NCBI GenBank assembly: GCA_017854855.1
Contig: JAFMGZ010000022.1
Location: 1 to 53,930, forward strand
Reading direction: 5' to 3'
DNA: 53,930 bases
DNA from: Sulfitobacter sp.
GTDB taxonomy: Bacteria; Pseudomonadota; Alphaproteobacteria; Rhodobacterales; Rhodobacteraceae
Position numbers and translations under genes: made by a program. The stretch's first letter is position 1. Each line of letters opens with the position of its first letter. The notes beneath the pieces are model-generated. The model was not told the DNA's origin. It was given only the letters and a program-made list of their open reading frames with translations, and did not search any database. Positions 7,209 through 15,525 of this stretch are shown here, in pieces.

Positions 7209-9908
7209 ATGAACCAAGAAACAGCGCAAGATATCCGCCCTCGCCTGTCTGGTAAGATGCCGCATGCATGCGGCCCGCAGGATGTCACCTTTGCTCTTGA
7301 TACTGGGATTGAGAACGGTCTGACCACACAGCAGGCCCAGGCGCGGCGGCGCAAGTTCGGGCCCAATCGCCTTGCCCGTCGCAGACCGGCAAGCGTGGCA
7401 AAACTGCTGTTGCACCAATTCGAAAGCCCGGTGGTTCTGCTCTTGGTGATCGCGGCTGCGGTGGCATTTGGTTTTGGAGAGTGGAAAGAGGCTATCGCCA
7501 TCGGCCTGGTTCTGCTGATCAATGGCGCGATTGGGTTTGTCACCGAATTGCGTGCCGCGCGCTCCATGGAGGCCTTGCGGAAGCTTGGCAATCTCACGAC
7601 GCGGGTGCGCCGGGACGGCCGCACATCCATGTTGCCGGCAGAACAGCTGGTTCCGGGTGACATTGTCATTCTGGAAGGCGGCGACATTGTTACGGCTGAC
7701 CTCAGATTGGTCGAAACCTCAAATCTGTCCGCCGACGAATCTGCACTGACCGGAGAGTCGACCGACGTTGACAAAGACACCGCTGCCGTGGATGCCGACA
7801 GTGCGATTGGCGATAGACCTTGCATGGCGTTCAAGGGCACGGCGATCACGCGCGGCAGTGCCGTTGGGGTCGTGGTGGCCACCGGACTGGACACGGAACT
7901 GGGCCTGATTTCAAAACTCGTCGAAGACGCCGCTCCGGCGCATTCCCCCCTCGAAAGCCAGCTTCAAAGGCTCAGCGGTCAATTGATCAAGCTTACCCTT
8001 GTGATTGTTGCGATCCTTGGTGGATTGGGCGTCATGCAGGCTGGAGACGATCTGCTGATCATCAAGGCCTCAATCGCGCTGGCTGTCGCCGCGATCCCCG
8101 AAGGATTGCCTGTCGTCGCAACCATGGCGTTGGCGCGGGGAATGTGGCGCATGGCCGAACACAACGCGTTGATTGAGCGTCTGTCAGCGGTGGAAACGCT
8201 GGGTGCGACGACGGTTATTTTTACCGACAAGACCGGAACGCTGACGGAAAACAGCATGCAGCTTCAGGAAATTGACTGTGGCGATGTCATCTATGCATTC
8301 TCAGACACCGCGCATCGGTTTCAGACAGACACGCCCAACGCAGATAGCGAAAGCGCGGGCTGCCTGAACGATATTCTGACCGCAGGCCTGTTGTGCAACA
8401 ACGCCGAGCTGAGCCGCAAAGATGGCAAGCATCTGGGCGACCCTCTGGAGCTGGCGCTGCTTGTCGCGGGCCATGTGCAGGGATTGGAGAAGCCCCTGTT
8501 GGAGGAACGCTTTGAGCGGGTCGCGGAGATTGCCTTTGACTCCACGACAAAAATGATGGGCACCGTGCACCGCGAGGCTGACGGATATGTCATGTCGGTC
8601 AAGGGGGCACCCGAAGAGGTGCTTGCCGCCAGCATTACTGCCCGGCAATCGGGGCAGGCGCAAACCCCAATGACCGCGCAGACCAAAGCATTTTGGAAAT
8701 CCCGCACCGACCAGATGGCAGCACGGGGCATGCGTGTTTTGGCAGTGGCGATGCGCCGGCTGAACGTACCGCAAGAGGCCGCGTATTCCGACCTGACGTT
8801 CCTGGGTATTTTGGGTCTTTATGATCCGCCCCGTGCAGATGTGCGCGCGGCTATTGCGCAATGCCGGTCTGCTGGCATTCGGGTGATCATGTTGACCGGT
8901 GATCATGTGGTGACTGCGAAAAACATAGCGACGGCAGTGGGCCTGACGGATGGTGAGCCAACGGTCGTTGCGGGCCGCAAGCTGCGCCCGATTTCGCAGA
9001 TGTCCGAGGCTGAACTGGCGCAGATCTACCAGGCCGATGTCTTTGCCCGCGTCAGCCCCGCCCAGAAGCTGGAATTGGTCACCGCCTTTCAGGAAAACGG
9101 CCAGATCGTTGCGATGACGGGGGACGGTGTCAATGATGCGCCCGCGCTCAAGCGGGCCGATATTGGCATCGCCATGGGGTTGCGCGGCACACAGGTTGCA
9201 CGCGAAGCGGCCGCGATGGTGTTGCGCGATGATGCATTTGGTTCGATCGTCGCGGCGATCCGGGAAGGCAGGGTGATCTTTCGTAATATCCAGAGGTTCG
9301 TGACCTATCTTTTGTCCTGCAACCTGAGTGAGATCCTGATTGTCGGTGCAGCCATTTTGGTTGGTCTTCCCCTGCCGCTCATGCCGCTGCAAATCCTGTT
9401 TCTCAATCTGGTGACAGATGTGTTTCCGGCCTTTGCGCTGGGTGCGGGCGAAGGCAGCAAAGGAATTCTTGAGCGTCCGCCCCGCGATCCGGACAAACCC
9501 ATCGTGACACGGCCCATCTGGACCGCGATAGTGCTGCACAGTCTGGTCATTGCGGCAGCCACGCTTGGCGCGTTCATATTTGCGCAGAAATCGCTTTTCT
9601 TGACCGTCCAAGAGGCCGTCACGGTTTCCTTCTTTACGTTGGCCTTTGCCCAGCTTTGGCATGTTTTCAACATGCGCGACCCGCGATCCGGGGTGTTCAT
9701 CAACGAAATCACCCGAAACAAATTCATATGGTTCGCATTGGTCATCAGCAGCGGTCTGCTGCTCTTGGCGCTGTTTGTGCCGATGGTCGCAGAGCCGCTA
9801 GAGCTTGAAACACTGTCAGCAAGTGCCTGGATGCTGGTCATGGGGATGAGTGTTGTTCCTCTGGTTCTTGGCCAAATCGTCAAGACGGTGTTGCGTGTGC
9901 GCCACTGA
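7209..9908 (+). CDS. P-type cation-transporting ATPase (Ca2+/PMR1-like, P2 type)
   Basis: An 899-residue membrane pump. In order: an N-terminal cation-ATPase domain, the A-domain TGES motif, the ion-site PEGLP motif in the fourth membrane helix, the phosphorylation motif DKTGTLT (Asp340), the MLTGD segment, the hinge GDGVNDAP and six C-terminal membrane helices. This layout is the P2A/P2B type that exports Ca2+ or other divalent cations at the cost of ATP; the exact ion cannot be read from sequence. The ATG at 7209 follows AAGGA at a good distance; a TTG 30 bases upstream is less likely. Its control by the Fnr box at 7109 links ion homeostasis to the stress region. Confidence 0.9.
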   Translation: MNQETAQDIRPRLSGKMPHACGPQDVTFALDTGIENGLTTQQAQARRRKFGPNRLARRRPASVAKLLLHQFESPVVLLLVIAAAVAFGFGEWKEAIAIGLVLLINGAIGFVTELRAARSMEALRKLGNLTTRVRRDGRTSMLPAEQLVPGDIVILEGGDIVTADLRLVETSNLSADESALTGESTDVDKDTAAVDADSAIGDRPCMAFKGTAITRGSAVGVVVATGLDTELGLISKLVEDAAPAHSPLESQLQRLSGQLIKLTLVIVAILGGLGVMQAGDDLLIIKASIALAVAAIPEGLPVVATMALARGMWRMAEHNALIERLSAVETLGATTVIFTDKTGTLTENSMQLQEIDCGDVIYAFSDTAHRFQTDTPNADSESAGCLNDILTAGLLCNNAELSRKDGKHLGDPLELALLVAGHVQGLEKPLLEERFERVAEIAFDSTTKMMGTVHREADGYVMSVKGAPEEVLAASITARQSGQAQTPMTAQTKAFWKSRTDQMAARGMRVLAVAMRRLNVPQEAAYSDLTFLGILGLYDPPRADVRAAIAQCRSAGIRVIMLTGDHVVTAKNIATAVGLTDGEPTVVAGRKLRPISQMSEAELAQIYQADVFARVSPAQKLELVTAFQENGQIVAMTGDGVNDAPALKRADIGIAMGLRGTQVAREAAAMVLRDDAFGSIVAAIREGRVIFRNIQRFVTYLLSCNLSEILIVGAAILVGLPLPLMPLQILFLNLVTDVFPAFALGAGEGSKGILERPPRDPDKPIVTRPIWTAIVLHSLVIAAATLGAFIFAQKSLFLTVQEAVTVSFFTLAFAQLWHVFNMRDPRSGVFINEITRNKFIWFALVISSGLLLLALFVPMVAEPLELETLSASAWMLVMGMSVVPLVLGQIVKTVLRVRH

Positions 9909-9910
9909 CC

Positions 9911-9934
9911 AAAGCCCCCGCAGAGGGCCTTTTG
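9911..9934. terminator. probable bidirectional terminator
   Basis: AAAGCCC, a CCGCAGA loop and GGGCCTTTT make a GC stem flanked by A and T runs just after the ATPase stop and ahead of the convergent phaC end. The stem has one bulge. Confidence 0.5.
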
Positions 9935-9995
9935 CGACAGGTGATCCATTGGGGAATTTGGGAAGCGCATTGAGCGGCAAGCAGATGTTGCGACC

Positions 9996-11798
9996 TCAGG
10001 TCTGATAGACGTAGGTTCCGGGTGCCGCGTATAGCGGCGGGTAGCCAAGCGCGGGGTTGCCAGTCTTTGGCGGCGCGCGCTGATCGCTGCTGATGCTGCC
10101 CAGCCATTGCGCATAGTCGGGCCACCAAGACCCCGGTACGGTTGTCTGACCGGCAAGCCAATGATCAGGCCCATCGTAGAACGCGCCAGCAGCGCGATGC
10201 CCGATCCTGAAATCACGACCCGGATGGCCCGGCTCGCTCAGGATGCCGCCGTTGTGCCCGCCTTTGGTCAGGACGAATGTCAGGTCGCAATCTGTAAAAA
10301 GCTTGGTTTTGTAGACGGACCGCCAGGGCGCGATGTGATCGGTTTCGGTCGCGATGACAAACATCGGGACAGAGATGTCTTTCAGCGCAATCACCCGTCC
10401 TTCGACCGCAAAACGCCCGGCCGTCAGACGGTTTTCCAAGAACAGCCCGCGCAGGTATTCCGAATGCATTCTGGCCGGCATGCGTGTCGTGTCGCCGTTC
10501 CAAACGCCGATATCCGTCGGCAGATCCTCTTTGCCCAGAAAGTAGCGGTTTATCGCGCGGGTATAGATCAGGTCTTCTGCGCGAATGGCGGAAAAGGTCC
10601 GGGCCATCTGGGGACGATCAAGGTAGCCTTGATCCCACATCATGTCTTCGACGAATGCGACCTGGCTTTCATCAACAAACAACAGCAATTCGCCGGCTTC
10701 GGCGAAATCCACCTGCGCCGCCATCAGCGTGATAGAGGCCAGCCGGTCATCCCCGTCGCGGGCCATGGTGGCGGCCGTGATCGCCAACAGGGTGCCGCCC
10801 AGGCAATACCCGTTTGCATGTACCTTGCGGTTTGGCACGATCGCATTGATGGCATCCAAAGCTGCCAGCACCCCGCTTTTGCGGTAGTCCTCAAGCGACA
10901 ATTCCGACTGGTCCGCCGTCGGGTTGCACCAGGAGATCATAAAGACAGTAAACCCCTGTTTCACCAGATAATTCACCATCGAATTGTGGGGTGACAGGTC
11001 AAGAATGTAGTATTTCATGATCCAGGCAGGAATAAACAGCACCGGCTCTGCCTGTACCTTGGCGGTTTGGGGGGCGTATTGGATCAGTTCGAACAGATCA
11101 TTTCGAAACACCACCTCTCCTGCTGTGCAGGCCAGATCGGTGCCGATCTTATATCCCTCGGGTGCGGGTTTGTGGGTCTGGCTCAGCGTCTGGATCATGT
11201 CTTCGGCAAAGTGAGAGGCCCCGTCGACAAGGTTCTTGCCGCCTGTTTTTGCGGTTTCAGCAAGGATTTCGGGGTTCAGCCAAGGCAGGTTTGAAGGTGC
11301 CGCAAGGTCCAGCATCTGGCGAACCTGAAACCGCGTCCGTTCGGCGTCTTGATGGCGAAGCCCGCGGATGTTGTCGGTGGCGTGATCCCACCAGTCCTGC
11401 ATGGCAAGAAAGCTTTGCTGCCAGATGTTGAACGGCGCTTTGTGCCAGGACGGATCATTGAAGCGATGATCGTAGTCTTTTGGCACAAAGGGGGCAGGCC
11501 CGTCTTTGCCCAGCAGCGTGCTGGCAGAGTATTTCAATGTGGTCAACAAGTTGGATTGCGCCCGCTCAATGAGTTCCAGCTGGCGACCCGGGGAACGGCT
11601 GAGATGCAATGCCCAGTCACTCCAGGCTTCCTGGATGGAATGTGGGGAAATACCGCCGGTCACCCGCGCAACGGCGGCGCGAATGGCCCGGTCCATGTTT
11701 TGATGTTTGTGCCGCGGGGCCAGTTTGACCACTGCGGGCACCCGTGTTGGCACCAGTGCATTGCTGGTCTGCACATGTTTCGATTTGGTCTTGTCCAA
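9996..11798 (-). CDS. phaC: class I poly(3-hydroxyalkanoate) synthase
   Basis: A 600-residue alpha/beta-hydrolase enzyme that polymerises 3-hydroxyacyl-CoA into storage polyester on granule surfaces. The lipase-like box GYCLGG places the nucleophile at Cys332; Asp487 (TETDHIAPW) and His515 (KGGHNGG) complete the triad, matching class I spacing. The conserved PWIxKYYILD-like segment (here AWIMKYYILD) and the N-terminal PhaC_N region are present. I favour a TTG start at 11798 because AAAGGA lies eight bases upstream, while the ATG codons at 11852 and 11696 lack one. It sits 123 bases downstream of hsp20 on the same strand, with no Fnr box of its own, so probably an hsp20-phaC operon. Confidence 0.92.
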   Translation of the reverse strand: MDKTKSKHVQTSNALVPTRVPAVVKLAPRHKHQNMDRAIRAAVARVTGGISPHSIQEAWSDWALHLSRSPGRQLELIERAQSNLLTTLKYSASTLLGKDGPAPFVPKDYDHRFNDPSWHKAPFNIWQQSFLAMQDWWDHATDNIRGLRHQDAERTRFQVRQMLDLAAPSNLPWLNPEILAETAKTGGKNLVDGASHFAEDMIQTLSQTHKPAPEGYKIGTDLACTAGEVVFRNDLFELIQYAPQTAKVQAEPVLFIPAWIMKYYILDLSPHNSMVNYLVKQGFTVFMISWCNPTADQSELSLEDYRKSGVLAALDAINAIVPNRKVHANGYCLGGTLLAITAATMARDGDDRLASITLMAAQVDFAEAGELLLFVDESQVAFVEDMMWDQGYLDRPQMARTFSAIRAEDLIYTRAINRYFLGKEDLPTDIGVWNGDTTRMPARMHSEYLRGLFLENRLTAGRFAVEGRVIALKDISVPMFVIATETDHIAPWRSVYKTKLFTDCDLTFVLTKGGHNGGILSEPGHPGRDFRIGHRAAGAFYDGPDHWLAGQTTVPGSWWPDYAQWLGSISSDQRAPPKTGNPALGYPPLYAAPGTYVYQT

Positions 11799-11921
11799 AT
11801 TCGGGGTCCTTTCTGGTAGCTGGCATGGGCGCGCCCTGATGGTCCAAGGCATGTAGATAGGCGCGCCAATGATGCGCCTTGCCCGCGCCGTGACCGGCAC
11901 AGGGCCCTGACCCAAAGGATG

Positions 11922-12407
11922 TTATTTCGCGTGTGCGACCTTTACCTTCTTGGTGCTTTCGATCGCTTCGGGCGGTTTGGGGATCGTAACGGTCAAAACG
12001 CCATCTTTGACAACGGCCTCTACCTTGTCGGCATCAATGGTGAAGGGCAGCGTCATCACCCGTTGGAAAGACCCCGAGACGCGTTCGATGCGGTGGTACT
12101 CGCGGCCCTTTTCATCGCCGCGTTCGTCCTTTTCTGATTTCTTCTCGCCTTTGATGACAATACGGTCGCCGGTCACGGATACGTCGACATCGGCATCGGT
12201 CAGGCCCGGCAGTTCGGCTGTCACGCAGAACTCCTTGTCCGTCTCGCTGACATTCGAGCGCAGGCTGAATTCGTTGCTGCCGCCGAAGAAACCGTTGCCA
12301 AAATCGTCAAACAGGCTGTCGACTTCCTTGCGCAGGGCCACCAATGGGTTCTCATGGCCCTTCTTGTTCCTGATCCAGCTTGTTGGCAGAAAATCCTGGT
12401 ATGACAT
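11922..12407 (-). CDS. Hsp20 small heat-shock protein
   Basis: A 161-residue ATP-independent holdase chaperone. The alpha-crystallin domain covers roughly residues 50-150: it opens with a SETDKEFCVTAELPG segment, contains VSVTGDRIVIKGEKK, and ends with the beta-strand DGVLTVTIPKP. The C-terminal I-x-I/V-type anchor is poorly conserved. The start at 12407 follows a near-perfect AAGGAGG. An Fnr-like box lies 62 bases upstream. Small heat-shock proteins are often coupled to PHA granules as phasin-like factors, and here the next gene is phaC. Confidence 0.92.
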   Translation of the reverse strand: MSYQDFLPTSWIRNKKGHENPLVALRKEVDSLFDDFGNGFFGGSNEFSLRSNVSETDKEFCVTAELPGLTDADVDVSVTGDRIVIKGEKKSEKDERGDEKGREYHRIERVSGSFQRVMTLPFTIDADKVEAVVKDGVLTVTIPKPPEAIESTKKVKVAHAK

Positions 12408-12468
12408 GTTCGTCCTCCTTGATATTTGCAGGTTTTGCCTGTGTCTATCAGGCCGGTGATCGCGCTGA

Positions 12469-12482
12469 TTGATTGATCTCAA
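12469..12482. promoter_or_regulatory. Fnr-like box upstream of hsp20
   Basis: TTGATTGATCTCAA has a perfect left half and one mismatch in the right half of TTGAT-N4-ATCAA. It lies 62 bases upstream of the hsp20 start. Confidence 0.5.
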
Positions 12483-12528
12483 TCCGGATCATGCGAAGGG
12501 TGCACAGGGACGTTTGCAAAGGCCTGGC

Positions 12529-13389
12529 TCAAGTTGAAATGCTGGATTGACTGACCTGTCTGTCAGGTGGCTCACGGCCCAATGGCTCCATATCAAGGCG
12601 GTAATCCTCGGCCACGCGGAACACTGTCTTGTTGGGCACTTCGTACCATTCGTCGACAAAGGTGATGGGTTCAGACGCAATTTCGATGGCCTGATAGTCG
12701 GTCTTGGGGCTGTGGTGAACATGGGGTTGTCCACAAATCGGGCAGTGGAAAATATGATCGCGCTGCAGATAATAGAGTGACCTGTTATAGCGTGATCCGA
12801 CCATATGTTCGCCGTCGGTCAGCACGATGTTCAGCCCCACCCGTGCCTTGGGGTCAATTTCGGCTGACCACGCCAGAACAGTCTCAAGCCCCTTGCGCAC
12901 GGTGCTCAGCAGGCCCTGTTGCGGCTCATGCAGAAAGAGGCTCAACAGATAGCGGAAGATGTGTTCGCTGTCGGTTGTGCCCGCGATTTCGGCCCTGTGC
13001 AGCGGGTCGATGTGGTCCAGCATCTTCATCCGGACCTCATCAAAATTGGGCACCGTGCCATTGTGGGCGAATATCCACTTGCCGTGATGAAAGGGATGCG
13101 TGTTTTCGATGCGGGTACTGCCTACGGTCGCGCGGCGCACATGCGCCACGACGGTTTTCGCATATGACCGCGCGGCTGTGCGTGAGAAATGCTCTCCGTG
13201 AAAGGCGGCCCAGACCTGTTTTTCGATCATCGGCAAACCGTCGCGGTAGTCAGCAACGCCCCAGCCATGCCCATGCGCATAGCCCTGCATGTCGCTCTGG
13301 CTTTGGGCCATGAGGGCGTTCTGGGCTTTGACAAGCCCGCATTCCACCTTGGTGGGTTCATTGGCATGCAGCGCATATAGACGGCACAT
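12529..13389 (-). CDS. class II glutamine amidotransferase (Ntn hydrolase)
   Basis: A 286-residue enzyme beginning MCRLYALHANEP, so removal of Met exposes the catalytic Cys of N-terminal-nucleophile amidotransferases. Supporting motifs are HVRRAT, ENTHPF and FAHNG, which hold the glutamine and oxyanion hole in this fold. It resembles the stand-alone YafJ/EgtC-type amidotransferases that hydrolyse a gamma-glutamyl amide rather than complete synthases. A CPICGQPHVHH stretch near residue 235 may bind zinc. The start at 13389 follows AAAGGAA. It is divergent from an ATP-grasp enzyme with an Fnr-like box between them, suggesting a joint pathway. The substrate is unknown. Confidence 0.85.
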   Translation of the reverse strand: MCRLYALHANEPTKVECGLVKAQNALMAQSQSDMQGYAHGHGWGVADYRDGLPMIEKQVWAAFHGEHFSRTAARSYAKTVVAHVRRATVGSTRIENTHPFHHGKWIFAHNGTVPNFDEVRMKMLDHIDPLHRAEIAGTTDSEHIFRYLLSLFLHEPQQGLLSTVRKGLETVLAWSAEIDPKARVGLNIVLTDGEHMVGSRYNRSLYYLQRDHIFHCPICGQPHVHHSPKTDYQAIEIASEPITFVDEWYEVPNKTVFRVAEDYRLDMEPLGREPPDRQVSQSSIST

Positions 13390-13440
13390 TGGATTTCCTT
13401 TCGCTCGCATGGATATTCTAACGTTGCGCCGAAAGACGGG

Positions 13441-13454
13441 CTGATCCTGATCAA
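13441..13454. promoter_or_regulatory. Fnr-like box between amidotransferase and ATP-grasp genes
   Basis: CTGATCCTGATCAA has a perfect right half and a single first-base mismatch. It is 51 bases from the amidotransferase start and 32 bases from the ATP-grasp start, in a 97-base divergent gap. Confidence 0.5.
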
Positions 13455-13486
13455 AAGCCCTGCGGAATCTTGGTCTATTTTGCGGT

Positions 13487-14920
13487 ATGATTGACGACCA
13501 GCAGACCAAGAATTTTGAATGTGACCTGATCGCGCAAGACTATCTGGGCGATGAGCCTGCGCTTGTGTCCTCTTTGGATTTCGGGCCCCTTGTGGCCCAA
13601 GGTTGCGGGCCGGGGCCCTCTGTCCTGATCGGTGACCAGTCTGAGATCAGCTTGCTGAATTCGGTAACGGCTGCGCGGCTGGACCACCGTATGGCATTGC
13701 TGGCACGCAGCGGTGACATCGTGTTGGTGCGCCACCGCGAGGCAGGGTTCGAGGCCTATCTTGCCGACTGCCTTGGCTTTCATGACGTGACATTCATGCA
13801 GGTGGACAGTGATCCGCTCCGCCCTGTTGCACAGCAGGTGCGCCTGTCGCAGCCCATGCTTGATGCATTGGCGCAGACAGCGCGAGAGCGGGGCGGGCTG
13901 ACCCTCAAGGCCTATTTGACCACCGGCAATGTCTGGAGGCTGGCGCAGGCCATCGGTGACGTATCGGGCGTGCGTATCCATGTCTGCGGGCCGTCGCCGC
14001 GTATCACCCTGCGGGCCAATGACAAACTGTGGTTCAATCAGCTGGCGCAGAAAGTCATCGGGACCAATGCAACGCCGCCGACGCTTGCCGCCTATGGCCC
14101 GGCAGCTGCGGCGGGTCTGGCACGCAGGATCGGTCGCGCTGCAGGGCAGGTGATCATCAAGGTACCCGACAGCGCAGGTTCCGTCGGCAACATCCGGCTT
14201 GAGGGAGCCCTTTTGCGCGCGATGCCCCTGCAAGACCTGCGACAATTGTTGCTGGACCAGTTGCACCGCATGGGTTGGCGCGACTGCTACCCAATTCTTG
14301 TGGGGGTCTGGGATGAAAATGTCAGCCACAGCCCGTCGGTCCAGCTGTGGATACCACATAGGTCGAACAGTGCCCCGCAGGTGGAGGGTATTTTTGAACA
14401 GCGCGTCCGGGGCGAAACGGCCGCCTTTATCGGGGCAGCGCGATCTGAATTGCCGGCCTCCCTGAAAGAGCAACTGGGGATCGAAGCGCGGGCCATTGCA
14501 CGGGTTTTGCAGAATCTGGGGTATTTCGGGTGCTGCAGCCTTGATGCTGTGATCTGCAAAGCCTCGCCCAGGGTGGACGTCATCCACTGGATCGAATGCA
14601 ACGGTCGTTGGGGCGGCGTTTCTATTCCCATGCTGGTCGCGTCGCGGCTGCGGCCCGGCAACGGCCTGCCCGCAATTGCGATTGTGCAGGAGGTGCGGCG
14701 CGGGGATATGCTGAGGACCCAAGACTTCAGACGGCTGCTGGCGGACCTGTTGCTGCCGCATGGCAATAACGGTGAGGGCCTTGTCATCCTCTCTCCTTCT
14801 GAACATCAACGGGGGGCTTCGGTGAACCTGCTCGCAGTTGCCGTAACGCAGCGTGGTGCCGATGATTTGCTGGCTCAGGCGATGCAGCGGCTTGCCGTGG
14901 CTCACACGGGACGTGGCTAA
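13487..14920 (+). CDS. ATP-grasp ligase (PGM1-like architecture)
   Basis: A 477-residue protein. The first ~170 residues look like a pre-ATP-grasp domain. ATP-grasp features follow: a NDKLWFNQLA segment, the nucleotide-binding VIIKVPDSAGSVGN, and the metal-binding strand pair SLDAV and WIECNGRWGG, whose Asp, Glu and Asn are the usual Mg ligands. ATP-grasp enzymes join a carboxylate to an amine through an acyl phosphate; PGM1-type members make peptide bonds on unusual substrates. The carboxylate and amine here are unknown. No good ribosome binding site precedes the ATG. The divergent amidotransferase neighbour suggests a glutamine- or glutamyl-derived metabolite. Confidence 0.72.
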   Translation: MIDDQQTKNFECDLIAQDYLGDEPALVSSLDFGPLVAQGCGPGPSVLIGDQSEISLLNSVTAARLDHRMALLARSGDIVLVRHREAGFEAYLADCLGFHDVTFMQVDSDPLRPVAQQVRLSQPMLDALAQTARERGGLTLKAYLTTGNVWRLAQAIGDVSGVRIHVCGPSPRITLRANDKLWFNQLAQKVIGTNATPPTLAAYGPAAAAGLARRIGRAAGQVIIKVPDSAGSVGNIRLEGALLRAMPLQDLRQLLLDQLHRMGWRDCYPILVGVWDENVSHSPSVQLWIPHRSNSAPQVEGIFEQRVRGETAAFIGAARSELPASLKEQLGIEARAIARVLQNLGYFGCCSLDAVICKASPRVDVIHWIECNGRWGGVSIPMLVASRLRPGNGLPAIAIVQEVRRGDMLRTQDFRRLLADLLLPHGNNGEGLVILSPSEHQRGASVNLLAVAVTQRGADDLLAQAMQRLAVAHTGRG

Positions 14921-14959
14921 AGGGCGATGGCCCATGGTGGCGGTCTGCGGTGCTTGGCT

Positions 14960-14973
14960 TTGACTTGCGTCAA
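14960..14973. promoter_or_regulatory. TTGAC-N4-GTCAA palindrome upstream of a small unknown gene
   Basis: TTGACTTGCGTCAA is a perfect inverted repeat of the Fnr/Dnr type, 68 bases upstream of the GTG proposed as the start of the next gene. Confidence 0.6.
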
Positions 14974-15040
14974 TCCGTTTCATTCGCCGTCATCCACCTT
15001 GGCTTCAGGACTGACAAACGAATCTCAGGGATTCTGCGCC

Positions 15041-15490
15041 GTGCGACATGTCATTCAACATTTGGAAGCCTTGCAGAGACCCCGCACCGCCCGTCAGCCT
15101 GGCCTGTTGGAGGTCGCAGATCAAGGCGCGCAACAAGGTATAGATATCCGGGTGTTTGATCCGGTGACCCAGCAACTGCGCTTTGAAATTGTGACACTGG
15201 ACCCTGATAGCTGTCCGCTGATTGGCAAGGCACGTGGATCGGATGCTTCGTTCCGGGCGTTTTGCAATGCCGTAGATCGCGCCCGCAACATGCGACAGAT
15301 TTGCTTGTCCATTCAATTCTGCCCGCCTGACCGACAGTCACCTGTCCCTGACGCCGAAAGCGAGGATCGCAACACCAAGGTCCACAGGATGGTCGAGGAT
15401 ATCGCCGATGAGATCACAACGTATCTTCCTGGATCACTGATCGAGATCGGCATGCTGCACGACGGAGGGTCGTTCCTTTCACTCGGATGA
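15041..15490 (+). CDS. hypothetical protein in the Fnr-linked region
   Basis: A 149-residue soluble protein I do not recognise. No signal peptide, membrane helix or known motif is visible; it has mixed helix and strand and an acidic helix near residue 110 (VHRMVEDIADEI). I place the start at GTG 15041, after a weak AGGG and downstream of the palindrome. The reading frame stays open to 14927, but that would put the regulatory site inside the gene. It ends 35 bases from the convergent Fnr-type regulator gene. The link to oxygen stress is by position and box only. Confidence 0.55.
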   Translation: MRHVIQHLEALQRPRTARQPGLLEVADQGAQQGIDIRVFDPVTQQLRFEIVTLDPDSCPLIGKARGSDASFRAFCNAVDRARNMRQICLSIQFCPPDRQSPVPDAESEDRNTKVHRMVEDIADEITTYLPGSLIEIGMLHDGGSFLSLG

Positions 15491-15525
15491 GCGCCCAAGG
15501 AGCCGACCTGTGCTGCAGGTCATCG

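Noticed and set aside
8301..9662. 453-codon open frame antisense to the P-type ATPase
   Set aside because: It mirrors the codon pattern of a clear ATPase gene, has low-complexity composition and no recognisable domain.
13475..14983. 502-codon open frame antisense to the ATP-grasp gene
   Set aside because: The sense strand carries clear ATP-grasp motifs; the antisense protein is rich in Arg, Gln and His without any fold pattern.
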